DNA of 64,000 nucleotides from Inhella crocodyli (GTDB lineage Bacteria > Pseudomonadota > Gammaproteobacteria > Burkholderiales > Burkholderiaceae_C), in assembly GCF_004004565.1 (NCBI RefSeq), contig NZ_SACM01000003.1, positions 248,001 to 312,000 of the forward strand. The letters are read 5' to 3'. Shown piece after piece: positions 45,007 through 53,670 of the stretch. Numbering within the stretch: position 1 is the first letter of the stretch; every line of letters starts with the position of its first letter. Position numbers and translations under genes: made by a program. The notes beneath the pieces are model-generated. The model was not told the DNA's origin, did not search any database, and saw only the letters and a program-made list of their open reading frames with translations.

Positions 45007-45642
45007 ATGGACCTGCACGTTTGGCTCACTTTTTTCGCGGCCTCCTGGGCCATCAGCCTGAGCCCCGGCGCCGGCGCCGTGGCCGCGATGAGCAGCGGCC
45101 TCACCCACGGCTTCCGGCGCGGGTACTGGACGACCGCCGGTCTGATCCTCGGCATCTGGACGCAGGTCCTGCTCGTGGGCGTGGGCCTGGGCGCTTTGGT
45201 GGCCACCTCCACCACCCTGTTCGCCGTCATCAAGTGGGCGGGCGTGGCCTACCTGGTCTACCTGGGCGTGCAGCAATGGCGCGCCCCGGCCCGGGCCCTG
45301 GTGGCCGAGGACGACGGCGTGAAGGGCGGCGCCTCGGCCCGGCGGCGCGACCTCGTGCTGCGCGGCTGGATGGTCAACACCATCAACCCCAAGGGCACGG
45401 TGTTCCTGCTGGCCGTGGTGCCGCAGTTCCTCTCGCTGAGCCAGCCGCTGGCGCCGCAGTACGGGGTCATCGCCCTGACCCTGGGCTTCACCGACCTCGT
45501 GGTCATGGGCGGCTACACCGCGCTGGCCGCCAAGGTGCTGGGCGCGCTGACCGACCTGCGCAAGATCCGCCTGATGAACCGCGTTTTCGGCGGCCTGTTC
45601 GTGGGCGCCGGCCTGCTGCTGGCCAGCGTCAAGCGCGCCTGA
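45007..45642 (+). CDS. LysE/RhtB family amino-acid exporter
   Basis: The 211-residue inner-membrane protein has six hydrophobic segments and the family features SLSPGAGAVAAMSSGLTHGF near 18-37, WAGVAYLVYLGVQQWRA and GWMVNTINPKGTVFLLAVVPQF. LysE/RhtB proteins export amino acids or their lactones. The exact substrate is unknown. It starts about 80 bases after the terminator and precedes an EamA exporter by 13 bases, so the two may share a transcript. Confidence 0.9.
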   Translation: MDLHVWLTFFAASWAISLSPGAGAVAAMSSGLTHGFRRGYWTTAGLILGIWTQVLLVGVGLGALVATSTTLFAVIKWAGVAYLVYLGVQQWRAPARALVAEDDGVKGGASARRRDLVLRGWMVNTINPKGTVFLLAVVPQFLSLSQPLAPQYGVIALTLGFTDLVVMGGYTALAAKVLGALTDLRKIRLMNRVFGGLFVGAGLLLASVKRA

Positions 45643-45655
45643 GGCCGGCCCCCGC

Positions 45656-46546
45656 ATGCGACCGATGCCAACCTGGCTCTTGTTCCTGGTGCCCACGCTG
45701 ATCTGGGCCAGCACCTGGCACGTCATCCTCTACCAACTCGGTTCGGTGCCCGTGCTGAACTCTGTGGGCTGGCGCTTCGGCCTGGCCGCGGTGCTCATGG
45801 CGCTGTTGGCCTGGCAGCAGGGCGCCCGTTTGCGCCTGCCGCTGCGCGTGCACGGCTGGCTCATCGCCGCGGGCGTCATCCAGTACGGCGGCAATTACTG
45901 GGGCGTGTACGAGGCCGAGCGCTACATCCCCTCGGGCCTGGTGGCCGTGCTGTTCGCGTTGATGGTTTTCGGCAACGCGCTCGGGGCTTGGTGGGCCTTC
46001 GGGCAAAAGAGCCCCCGCGCCTTCTTGATCGCCGCCTTGGGCGGCGTGGCCGGCGTGGTGATGGTGTTCTGGCCCGAGATCGCCAGCACCGGCGCGCGCC
46101 CGCACGCCGCTTGGGGCCTGGCCATCGGCCTCTTGGCCGTGGTGGCGGCCTGCGTGGGCAACATGCTCACCCTGCACCTCACGCGGCAGGGCCTTCCGCT
46201 CATCCCGGTGCTGGCTTGGGCGATGGGCTACGGTGCGCTGTTCTTGATCGGCATGGCCGGCGTGACCGGCATCGGCTGGGCCTTCGACTGGCACGCGCCC
46301 TACGTGCTGTCTTGGTTGTACCTGACGGTGTTCGGCACCGTCATCGCCTTCGTTCTGTACTTCAAGCTGGCGCAGCGCGAAGGCCCGGCGCGCGCCGCCC
46401 TGATGGGCGTGGTGATCCCGGTCATCGCCCTCGGGGTGTCGGCCTTGTTGGAGGGCTGGCAGCCCACGCCCCTGGCCTTGGCGGGCATGGCCTTGTGCGT
46501 GGGCAGCGTGGTGATGGCCCAGCGGGTGGGAGCGAGCAAATCATGA
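45656..46546 (+). CDS. EamA/DMT family transporter
   Basis: The 296-residue protein has ten hydrophobic helices in two EamA repeats. Features are FLVPTLIWASTWHVI near the start, NYWGVYEAERYIPSGLVAVLFALMV-type repeat end and YLTVFGTVIAFVLYFKLA in the second half. DMT transporters of this group export metabolites or amino acids across the inner membrane. Its ATG lies 13 bases after the LysE gene, and its stop overlaps the next ATG (ATGA). Confidence 0.88.
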   Translation: MRPMPTWLLFLVPTLIWASTWHVILYQLGSVPVLNSVGWRFGLAAVLMALLAWQQGARLRLPLRVHGWLIAAGVIQYGGNYWGVYEAERYIPSGLVAVLFALMVFGNALGAWWAFGQKSPRAFLIAALGGVAGVVMVFWPEIASTGARPHAAWGLAIGLLAVVAACVGNMLTLHLTRQGLPLIPVLAWAMGYGALFLIGMAGVTGIGWAFDWHAPYVLSWLYLTVFGTVIAFVLYFKLAQREGPARAALMGVVIPVIALGVSALLEGWQPTPLALAGMALCVGSVVMAQRVGASKS

Positions 46547-47061
46547 GCATGAGCTTGGTGGTGACCTGGGCGGGCACGGCAGTGCCCACGCGCGAGGCCT
46601 GGCAGCAGGCGCTGGACGCCGCCGGCATGCCGGCGCAACTCGGCGAGGTGGGCGACCTGGCACAGCACACCGGCTTTTGGCCGGTGACCTGGCAAGGGCG
46701 CCCCAGCGGCTTCGAATGGCAATGGGGCCCGGCCGACGCCACCCTGGGCGGCCCCGCCGGCGGCAGCACGGCGCTGTTGGTGGCCCAGGGCGACAACGCC
46801 CCATCGGCGCTGGCCGCGGCCGCGACCCTGTCGCGTTTGATGAACGGCCCGCTGGAGGACCCGCAAAGCGGCGACACCTTGGAGCCCGACGAGGCCCTGG
46901 CCTGGGCCTGGGCGCAGATCGCCGCCTGCCAGAAGGCGCGCGCCGACGGCAGCGACGCCGAGTGCGCCAACGACCCCGGCCTGGGGCGCGGCGGGCGTTG
47001 GCTCGTGGGCCTGCTGGCCCTGGCCTTGGCGGCCGTGGCGCTGACCCTGTTGTTGCGCTGA
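46543..47061 (+). CDS. Tail-anchored protein of unknown function
   Basis: The 172-residue protein has a soluble N-terminal part, with SLVVTWAGTAVPTREAWQQ and TGFWPVTWQGRPSGFEWQW, and one C-terminal membrane segment (about 150-171) after GRGGRW. I do not recognise the family. It is coupled to the EamA gene by an ATGA overlap and lies five bases before the phosphoesterase gene, so it may work with that membrane phosphoesterase. No enzyme motif is visible. Confidence 0.7.
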   Translation: MSMSLVVTWAGTAVPTREAWQQALDAAGMPAQLGEVGDLAQHTGFWPVTWQGRPSGFEWQWGPADATLGGPAGGSTALLVAQGDNAPSALAAAATLSRLMNGPLEDPQSGDTLEPDEALAWAWAQIAACQKARADGSDAECANDPGLGRGGRWLVGLLALALAAVALTLLLR

Positions 47062-47066
47062 ACCGC

Positions 47067-48878
47067 ATGCCACGCTTCGGGCAGGACGTCCCGCCGCACG
47101 CCCGCCGCCCCGTCGCTTGGTACGCGCCGGCCACGCTGTGGCAGGCGGCGCGCAAGCTGCTGGCGGCCGAGCAGTTCGCCACCCACCTGGACCGCCGCGA
47201 GACCTTTCCCAGCGACCTGCGGCCCGTCGACCTCAGCGCCGACCCCTGCAGCCCAGCCGCGCCCTTTTGGTTCGACTTCGCTTCCGACACCGGCGACGGC
47301 GGCGACGCCACCGTGGCCGTGGCCCAGGGCCTGCTTGCGCCGTCGATGGCCGGCACGCAGGCGCAGGACGAGCGGGGCCAGCCCCTGCCGCAGGTACGCT
47401 TGCTGGTGCTGGGCGGCGACCTCGCCTACCCCGGCTCGGGCCGGCTGGACTACCAGTACCGCTTCATCGAGCCGCTGGACCAGGCCCTGCGCTGGGCGCA
47501 GCGACGAGCCGGCTTCGGGCGCTGGCGCCATGCGGTCGACGCCGCCCGCGAAGGCACGCCGATCGCCGCCGACGACAAGGTGGTCGTCGCCATCCCGCAG
47601 AACCACGACTGGGCTGTCAGCGCGTCCACCTTCTGCCGCTACTTCGTCAACACCGACGCCGGGGCCGTGCTGGGCGCGCGCACGCCACAACGGCAAACCT
47701 GGTTCGCGCTGAAGCTGCCGCGCAACTGGTGGGTGCTGGGCCTGGACTTCGCGCTCGAGGGCGACCTCGACCGCCCGCAGTACGAGGGCTTCAAGGCCCT
47801 GCTGAACCAAGGCCTGGGCGCGGGCAGCCAGGTGGTGCTCGTCTACCCCGAGCCCTACTGGACGCGCCCGCTGGGCGACCACGCGCCCGAGGGCTACCCC
47901 AAGCGCTACCAGCGCCTGGAGGCGCGGTTGCTGGCCGCGGGCGCGCGCATCCGCCTGCGCCTGGCCGGCGACCTGCACCACGTGGCGCACGAGCAGCTGA
48001 CCTTGCCCGACGGCAGCGACACCCACCTGCTGGTGGCCGGCCACGGCGGCGCCTTCACGCACGCCACGCACACGCAGGAGGTGCGCGGCCGCAAGGTGCT
48101 GCGTGCCGTCAGCGGACCGGGCGACGAGTTGGCCCAGCACGTCGAGATCGGCCTGCCGCGCAACCGGAACGAGGCGGCACTGCCCGCCTTCGAGCCCGGC
48201 GTGCGCTACCCCGACGAGGTCGCGTCGCGCCGCCTGGGCTGGCGCGCTTGGGCCGCGGCCTTCCGCGCGCGCGGCAGCGGCATGGCCCAGGGCTGGCGCG
48301 GCTGGTGGGCCGAGCAGTGGGACAGCAACCGCGGCCTGCTGCCCGTGCTGGGCGGCCTCGTGGGCCTGCTGACCTGGTTCGGCTGGGGCATCCACCCGCA
48401 GGTGGACCTGAGCCGCGTGCCCAGCCCCAGCGCCGTGCTGCCCGCGCTGGCCGTGCTGGTCGCCTGCGCCGCCGCCGTGTGGGACCCGCTGGCCCCGCGC
48501 CGCGCGCTGCTGCTGGGTGCGGGGCATGGCCTGGCGCAACTGAGCGCCGCCTGGGGCTGGACCCTGCTGTGCTTCAACACCCTGGGCCCTTGGCTGGGCT
48601 GGCCCGCCTTCGTGCTCGCCTCCGCCCTCAGCGGCGGGCTGCTGCTGGGCCTCGCCCTCGCACTGGCCTGCGGCGGCTTGGGGCTGGCGTCCAACGCGGC
48701 CTCGGGCCTGGTGGCGCACGAGGGGCACAAAGGCTTCGTGCGCTTCCGCCTGGACGACGCGGGCCTCACCGCGTTCGTGCTCGGGCTGGACGAGGTGCCG
48801 GCGCAAACCGCGGTGCCCACCGACGCCCCCTTGCCCAGCGGCTGGCGCGTGGTGACGCGCTTCACGCTGCGCGACTGA
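47067..48878 (+). CDS. Metallophosphoesterase with C-terminal membrane domain
   Basis: The 603-residue protein has a calcineurin-like core with FDFASDTGDGGD near 68-79, VLGGDLAYPGSG near 115, PQNHDW near 176, RLAGDLHHVAHE near 310 and AGHGGAFTHATH near 332. From about residue 430 four or more hydrophobic helices follow (VLGGLVGLLTWFGWGIH, VLPALAVLVACAAAVW, WPAFVLASALSGGLLLGLAL), then a soluble end. The layout is unusual: a cytoplasmic phosphoesterase anchored by its C-terminal half. The substrate is unknown. It starts six bases after the tail-anchored protein gene. Confidence 0.8.
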   Translation: MPRFGQDVPPHARRPVAWYAPATLWQAARKLLAAEQFATHLDRRETFPSDLRPVDLSADPCSPAAPFWFDFASDTGDGGDATVAVAQGLLAPSMAGTQAQDERGQPLPQVRLLVLGGDLAYPGSGRLDYQYRFIEPLDQALRWAQRRAGFGRWRHAVDAAREGTPIAADDKVVVAIPQNHDWAVSASTFCRYFVNTDAGAVLGARTPQRQTWFALKLPRNWWVLGLDFALEGDLDRPQYEGFKALLNQGLGAGSQVVLVYPEPYWTRPLGDHAPEGYPKRYQRLEARLLAAGARIRLRLAGDLHHVAHEQLTLPDGSDTHLLVAGHGGAFTHATHTQEVRGRKVLRAVSGPGDELAQHVEIGLPRNRNEAALPAFEPGVRYPDEVASRRLGWRAWAAAFRARGSGMAQGWRGWWAEQWDSNRGLLPVLGGLVGLLTWFGWGIHPQVDLSRVPSPSAVLPALAVLVACAAAVWDPLAPRRALLLGAGHGLAQLSAAWGWTLLCFNTLGPWLGWPAFVLASALSGGLLLGLALALACGGLGLASNAASGLVAHEGHKGFVRFRLDDAGLTAFVLGLDEVPAQTAVPTDAPLPSGWRVVTRFTLRD

Positions 48879-48884
48879 GCCCGC

Positions 48885-49421
48885 TCAAAAGCGCGAGCCG
48901 GGCTCTTGCAAGAAGGCCAGCTCCTCGGCCGTGCTGACGCGGCCCAGGGCCTCGTTGCGGTGCGGGTAGCGCCCGAAGCGATCGACGATGGCCCGGTGCC
49001 GCCGCTCGAAGTCGAGCACGTGCGCCGCCCGCTCGGCGAACAGCGGCTCGGCCACCGCGTGCACGGCGCGCGACTCGCTGTGCATGTAGGGCATGTAGAG
49101 AAAGGCGCGGCGCTCGGGCGGCAAGGCCAGGTCGGCCCCCTGCGCCACCGCCTCTTGCGCCAGGCCCAGGGCCAGCGGGTCGCAGGCGAAAGCCTGCGCG
49201 GTGCCGCGGTGCCGATTGCGCGAGAACTGGTCCAGCACGATCACCTCGGCCAGCCGGCCTTCGGGCGTGGCACGCCAAGCCCACAGCTCGGCCTGCGCCG
49301 CTTGCGCGTGCAGCACCCCGAAGCGCGTGGCGATGGCCGCATCGAAAGCCGGGTCGACCTTCCACCACTGGGCGGTGCTGATCTCTTCGAACCAGAAGGC
49401 GAGGACGTCGTGGGCGGTCAT
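48885..49421 (-). CDS. DUF924 family protein
   Basis: The 178-residue protein has the DUF924 signatures VLAFWFEE at 6-13, WWKVDPAFDAAI, VIVLDQFSRNRHRGT and RAFLYMPYMHSE, with FGRYPHRNEALGR near the end. DUF924 proteins have an all-helical TPR-like fold; no reaction is established that I know of. The ATG before TAHDVLAF is the family start. It is convergent with the phosphoesterase and divergent from the sterol-desaturase gene. Confidence 0.9.
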   Translation of the reverse strand: MTAHDVLAFWFEEISTAQWWKVDPAFDAAIATRFGVLHAQAAQAELWAWRATPEGRLAEVIVLDQFSRNRHRGTAQAFACDPLALGLAQEAVAQGADLALPPERRAFLYMPYMHSESRAVHAVAEPLFAERAAHVLDFERRHRAIVDRFGRYPHRNEALGRVSTAEELAFLQEPGSRF

Positions 49422-49529
49422 GAGAAGCTCGATGCGGCGAAACCCCAACGGTAGCGCCCTGCGGGCGGGGGATGACCGCAGCGTCGTGACTTCGCACAAT
49501 GCCGCCTTTTCGTCCGCACCGCCCTCACC

Positions 49530-50666
49530 ATGGTCGACCCCCTCGACAAACTCAACCGCCTCACCGAATCGCACGGCGCGCTGCAGCCCGGCAAGGGCTT
49601 GGTGTCGGGCGTCATCGCCTTGTCCCTGGCCATCCTGTGCTTCCTGGGGGTGCTGGCCTTCCTGTTCCCGCAGTACCTGACGACGCCGCAGCTGCGCCAG
49701 TCGTACAACGTCGAGGTGATGCGCCAGCTGCTGTACTGGTCGCTGGTCATCGCCGGCGGCATCGCGCTGTGGAACATGGTCTTCGGCCGCGTGCGCTGGC
49801 TCTCAAGCGGCACCTTCGTGCTGCTGGGCCTGTGCCTGGCGCTGGGCGGCCACAAGGTGGAGGTGGACCCCAACTTCCCCGACGGCACGCCCTACATCGG
49901 CCTGGACTGGTTCATCTTGGACCTGCTGGGCTCCACGCTGCTCTTCGTGTTCGTCGAGAAGCTGTTCCCCCTGCGCAAGGACCAGCCCGTGTTCCGCCCG
50001 GAGTGGCAGACCGACTTCCACCACTTCATCGTCAACCACCTGATGGTGGGCTTCGTGCTGCTGGCGGTGAACCTGCTGGTGCACAAGTTCTTCGGCTGGG
50101 CCGCCAAGGACGGCGTGCAGGCCTGGGTGCAGGCCTTGCCCTTCCCGGTGGCGCTGTTCCTCATCATTTTGGTGGCCGACCTGATGCAGTACTGGACGCA
50201 CCGCGCGTACCACGAGGTGCCCCTGCTGTGGCGCCTGCACGCCGTGCACCACAGCGTCAAAAGCATGGACTGGATGGCCGGCAGCCGCCAGCACATCCTG
50301 GAGCTCATCCTGACCCGCACCCTGGTGCTGGCGCCGATCTTCGTGCTCGGCTTCAGCAAGGAAGTGATCGACGCCTACATCGTGGTGGTCGGCTTCCAGG
50401 CGGTGTTCAACCACGCCAACGTCAGCGTGCGCCTGGGGCCGCTGCGCTACCTGATCGTCACGCCCAACTTCCACCACTGGCACCACAGCCAAGACGCCGA
50501 GGCGCTGGACAAGAACTACGCCGCGCACTTCGCCTTCCTCGACCACCTCTTCGGCACCGCCGTGCAAAGCGAGCGCAAGTGGCCCACGGCCTATGGCGTG
50601 CTGGGCGACTACGTGCCCAACGGCTTTTGGGCGCAGTTCAAGTTCCCCTTCACGTGGAAGGGCTGA
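49530..50666 (+). CDS. Sterol desaturase / fatty acid hydroxylase family protein
   Basis: The 378-residue membrane protein has five or six hydrophobic helices and the di-iron histidine boxes HRAYH near 226, HAVHHS near 240 and HHWHHS near 317. This superfamily oxidises lipid chains or sterol-like molecules with O2. Bacterial members often act on hopanoids, carotenoids or lipids; the substrate is open. The gene ends 11 bases before the Pho-box repeats of phoX, so the two genes have separate control. Confidence 0.88.
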   Translation: MVDPLDKLNRLTESHGALQPGKGLVSGVIALSLAILCFLGVLAFLFPQYLTTPQLRQSYNVEVMRQLLYWSLVIAGGIALWNMVFGRVRWLSSGTFVLLGLCLALGGHKVEVDPNFPDGTPYIGLDWFILDLLGSTLLFVFVEKLFPLRKDQPVFRPEWQTDFHHFIVNHLMVGFVLLAVNLLVHKFFGWAAKDGVQAWVQALPFPVALFLIILVADLMQYWTHRAYHEVPLLWRLHAVHHSVKSMDWMAGSRQHILELILTRTLVLAPIFVLGFSKEVIDAYIVVVGFQAVFNHANVSVRLGPLRYLIVTPNFHHWHHSQDAEALDKNYAAHFAFLDHLFGTAVQSERKWPTAYGVLGDYVPNGFWAQFKFPFTWKG

Positions 50667-50677
50667 GCCGCCAGCGC

Positions 50678-50721
50678 TGACACAAAAGCTTCACGGCGCT
50701 GACACGGCGCTTTCATCGGTG
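50678..50721 (+). promoter_or_regulatory. Four phased 11-bp Pho-box repeats upstream of phoX
   Basis: The units CTGACACAAAA, GCTTCACGGCG, CTGACACGGCG and CTTTCATCGGT follow each other at exact 11-base spacing. PhoB binds direct CTGTCAT-like repeats with that period, so this looks like two adjacent Pho boxes. They end about 44 bases before the phoX ATG. Confidence 0.75.
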
Positions 50722-50764
50722 CTGCCTAGCGTGGCGGGTCTGTCATTCCTTGCGACCCGCCACC

Positions 50765-53023
50765 ATGAACCAGCCCGTTGACCCCACCCTCATCGACTTC
50801 AACGACGAGGACAGCAACCGCAGCGCCAACCCGCACTTCAACCAGGTGCTGGACGCCCGCCTGAGCCGCCGCAGCCTGCTGCGCGGCGGCTTCGGTGGGG
50901 CCACCACCGCCGTGCTGGGCACCACCCTCTTGGCCGCCTGCGGCAGCGACGACCCCGTGGCCCCGCCGGCCCCCGCGCCCGCGCCAGCCCCCGCCCCCTC
51001 GCCCATCGTGACCCGCTTGGGCTTTGGCGCCGTCAACAAGAGCCTGGCCGACGTCGTCACCGTGCCCGCCGGCTACACCGCCACCATCTTGTACGCGCTG
51101 GGCGACCCGCTGCGCGCCGCCACCCCGGCCTACAAGAACGACGGCACCGACACCGACTTTGAGAACCGCGCCGGCGACCACCACGACGGCATGGAGTGGT
51201 TCGGCCTGTCAGCCACCGGCACGCCCTCCACCACGGCCACCGACCGCGGCCTGCTGGCCATCAACCACGAGGCCACCACGGACGAAACCCGCAGCAGCTT
51301 CTTCATCCACGCCAGTGGCGGCACTTCCACCCTGCCCCGCCCCGTGGACGAGACCGACAAGGAGATGGCCATTCACGGCATCTCGGTCGTGGAGATCAAG
51401 AAGTCGGGCAGCACCTGGGCCTACGTGGCCGACTCGGCCTTCAACTTCCGCATCGTGCCCAACACCGAGATCGACATCGGTGGTCCGCTGCGCGGCAACG
51501 CCTTGGCCATCACCAAGTACTCGCCCACCGGCACCGTCACGCGCGGCACCCTCAACAACTGCGGCACGGGCAAGACCCCCTGGGGCAGCTTCGTCACGGG
51601 CGAGGAGAACTGGTCGGGCTATTTCTTCCGCGTGGCCACCGACAACGCCGTTCGCGGCAACGACAAGTCGGTCACCGCGCTGAACCGCTACGGCCGCGCC
51701 CAAGGGGCCGCGTCACGCCACGGGTGGGAAACCGCCAGCGCCGACGACCGCCACCTGCGCTTCAACATCAGCCGCTCGGGCGTGTCGGTGGACGGCAGCG
51801 ACGACTACCGTCACGAGATGAACCTCCAGGGCTACATCGTCGAGATCGACCCGTACACCAAGACCAAGAAGGCCGTGAAGCGCAGCGCCCTGGGTCGCTT
51901 CGCCCACGAGAGCGCCGCCTTCAGCATCCCGGTGGTGGGCCAGCCCATCGCCGCCTACATGGGCGACGACTCTCGCAACGAGTACATCTACAAGTTCGTG
52001 TCGACGGCGGTGTGGAGCGCCGCCGACGCCACGCCGACCGACCGCTTGGCCACCGGCGCCAAGTACCTGGACCAGGGCAAGCTGTTTGTTGCCAAGTTCA
52101 ACGCCGACGGCAGTGGCCAGTGGATCGAACTGAGCATGACCAACCCCACGGTGCGCGACTACACCGGCTACCCCTTCGCCGACCAGGCCGACATCTGCGT
52201 CAACGCCCGCTTGGCCGGCGATGCCGTGGGCGCCACCAAGATGGACCGCCCCGAGTGGTGCTCGGTGAACCCGAAGAACGGCGAGGTCTACTTCGCCTTG
52301 ACCAACAACAGCAACCGCCGTGTGGACCCCACCGGCGGCAGCCAGTTGGTGCCCGACAGCGCCAACCCCCGCGCCTACAGCGACATCCGCGGTGGCACGT
52401 CGACCAACTCGGGCAACCCCAACGGTCACATCCTGCGCTTGAAGGAAGGCACCGGCGGCGCTTCGGCCACGGCCTTCACCTGGGACATCTACGTCTTTGC
52501 CGCCGAGACCAGCGCCGCCACCGGCACGGTCAACCTCAGCAACCTCACGGGCGACCAAGACATGTCCAGCCCCGACGGCCTGGCCTTCAGCCCGACGACC
52601 GGCATCTGCTGGATCCAAACCGACGACGGCGCCTACACCGACGTCACCAACTGCATGATGCTGGCCGCCATCCCCGGCCAGGTGGGCGACGGCGCCAAGC
52701 GCACCCTGAGCTACGCCCGCAGCGGCGGCGGCACCTTGACCGTGGACACCTACGTGGGCGCCACGCCCACGGCCGACAACCTGAAGCGCTTCTTGGTCGG
52801 ACCGAAGGACTGCGAGATCACCGGCATCGCTGACACCCCCGATGGCAAGGCGCTGTTCGTCAACATCCAGCACCCGGGCGAGGGCACGCGCATGGCCGAC
52901 GTGACCGACCCGACGAAGTACACCAGCCAGTGGCCGTCCAACGCCGGCTATGGGGCCGGCAAGCGACCGCGCTCGGCCACCATCGTCATCACCAAGAACG
53001 ACGGCGGCGTGATCGGTTCTTGA
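50765..53023 (+). CDS. phoX: PhoX-family alkaline phosphatase
   Basis: The 752-residue protein belongs to the PhoX/DUF839 family of calcium- and iron-dependent phosphatases that release phosphate from esters outside the cytoplasm. Evidence includes a Tat signal (SRRSLLRGG at 34-42), HDGMEWFGL, LLAINHEATTDE, TPWGSFVTGEENWSGYFF, and LGRFAHESAAF. A lipobox-like LLAAC with Cys59 follows the Tat helix, then a Pro/Ala linker, so it may be a Tat-exported lipoprotein. The ATG before NQPVDPT is used. Phosphate starvation control is suggested by the upstream repeats. Confidence 0.92.
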   Translation: MNQPVDPTLIDFNDEDSNRSANPHFNQVLDARLSRRSLLRGGFGGATTAVLGTTLLAACGSDDPVAPPAPAPAPAPAPSPIVTRLGFGAVNKSLADVVTVPAGYTATILYALGDPLRAATPAYKNDGTDTDFENRAGDHHDGMEWFGLSATGTPSTTATDRGLLAINHEATTDETRSSFFIHASGGTSTLPRPVDETDKEMAIHGISVVEIKKSGSTWAYVADSAFNFRIVPNTEIDIGGPLRGNALAITKYSPTGTVTRGTLNNCGTGKTPWGSFVTGEENWSGYFFRVATDNAVRGNDKSVTALNRYGRAQGAASRHGWETASADDRHLRFNISRSGVSVDGSDDYRHEMNLQGYIVEIDPYTKTKKAVKRSALGRFAHESAAFSIPVVGQPIAAYMGDDSRNEYIYKFVSTAVWSAADATPTDRLATGAKYLDQGKLFVAKFNADGSGQWIELSMTNPTVRDYTGYPFADQADICVNARLAGDAVGATKMDRPEWCSVNPKNGEVYFALTNNSNRRVDPTGGSQLVPDSANPRAYSDIRGGTSTNSGNPNGHILRLKEGTGGASATAFTWDIYVFAAETSAATGTVNLSNLTGDQDMSSPDGLAFSPTTGICWIQTDDGAYTDVTNCMMLAAIPGQVGDGAKRTLSYARSGGGTLTVDTYVGATPTADNLKRFLVGPKDCEITGIADTPDGKALFVNIQHPGEGTRMADVTDPTKYTSQWPSNAGYGAGKRPRSATIVITKNDGGVIGS

Positions 53024-53044
53024 TCGGGCAGGGCCAAGCCCTTG

Positions 53045-53075
53045 GGCCGCGCCGCGAGGCGCGGCCTTTTTCGTT
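53045..53075. terminator. Terminator between phoX and the thioesterase gene
   Basis: GGCCGCGCC-GCGA-GGCGCGGCC is a perfect 9-bp stem followed by TTTTTCGTTT to the right. It ends phoX and overlaps the end of the leftward gene's transcript. Confidence 0.85.
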
Positions 53076-53606
53076 TCAGGCGTGCCAGGGCTGCGCCATC
53101 AGCGCTTCTTCGCCAGCCAGCCAGTGGGCGACGGGCGTGGGCACGCGGGTGTCTTGTTCCCAGCCCAGCAGCGCACAGCTTTGCGCGTTCGGCACGAGGC
53201 CCCGCTTCCCCACCACGGCGCCCTTCACGTAACCGGCGGCGCACAGGCGCTCGCCGTCGTGAAACTCGAAGCGCATGAAGTTCCAGTGCTCGTTGCTGCC
53301 CTCGGTGCGAAAGCGCAGGGTGTAGCGCTGGAAGGGCTTGAGCCCGCGGCGGTAGGTGATGAAGGAGCCGCCGGCCATCGGGCGCCAGCCTTGCTTGATC
53401 ATCAGGCCGAAGAACCCAAAGCGAACGAAGTACTCGATCAGCATCAGGTCGAGCATCGTGAGGTAGCGGCCGTTGTTCATGTGGCCGTTCAGGTCCAAGT
53501 CGTTGGGCAGCACCCGGAAGGTGCGCTCGATGGTGTCGCCCGGCTGGATGCGGGGCTGGCGCCAGGCGCGCCACAGGGCCCAAAGCAGTCGCAGGTAGAG
53601 GTTCAT
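53076..53606 (-). CDS. Acyl-CoA thioesterase-like hot-dog protein
   Basis: The 176-residue protein has an N-terminal hydrophobic/basic segment and a 4HBT_2 type hot-dog domain: FRVLPNDLDLNGHMNNGRYLTMLD near 31-54 carries the active-site pattern DLNGHMNNG, then MAGGSFITYRRGLKPFQRYTL. It most likely hydrolyses an acyl thioester. The sequence is close to the THEM6-like bacterial group. It is divergent from a MarR regulator, and two operator-like palindromes lie between them, so MarR probably controls it. Confidence 0.88.
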   Translation of the reverse strand: MNLYLRLLWALWRAWRQPRIQPGDTIERTFRVLPNDLDLNGHMNNGRYLTMLDLMLIEYFVRFGFFGLMIKQGWRPMAGGSFITYRRGLKPFQRYTLRFRTEGSNEHWNFMRFEFHDGERLCAAGYVKGAVVGKRGLVPNAQSCALLGWEQDTRVPTPVAHWLAGEEALMAQPWHA

Positions 53607-53620
53607 GGTCGGCCTAGAAT

Positions 53621-53638
53621 TGGTTCGAATTGGAACCA
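53621..53638. promoter_or_regulatory. Palindromic operator 1 in the thioesterase/MarR region
   Basis: TGGTTCGAATTGGAACCA is an imperfect palindrome (TGGTTC/GAACCA arms). It lies in the 64 bases between the divergent starts, as expected for MarR autoregulation. Confidence 0.65.
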
Positions 53639-53642
53639 GTTT

Positions 53643-53659
53643 AGTTCCGATCCGAACCA
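53643..53659. promoter_or_regulatory. Palindromic operator 2 in the thioesterase/MarR region
   Basis: AGTTCCGATCCGAACCA has the same GTTC/GAAC arms as operator 1, with its centre about 21 bases away (two helical turns). It overlaps the region just before the MarR ATG. Confidence 0.55.
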
Positions 53660-53670
53660 TCTGTCAAACC

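Noticed and set aside
50970-51005. A simple repeat in phoX (CCCGCGCCAGCC-like)
   Set aside because: It encodes the short Pro/Ala linker after the signal region and is too short and ordinary to list.
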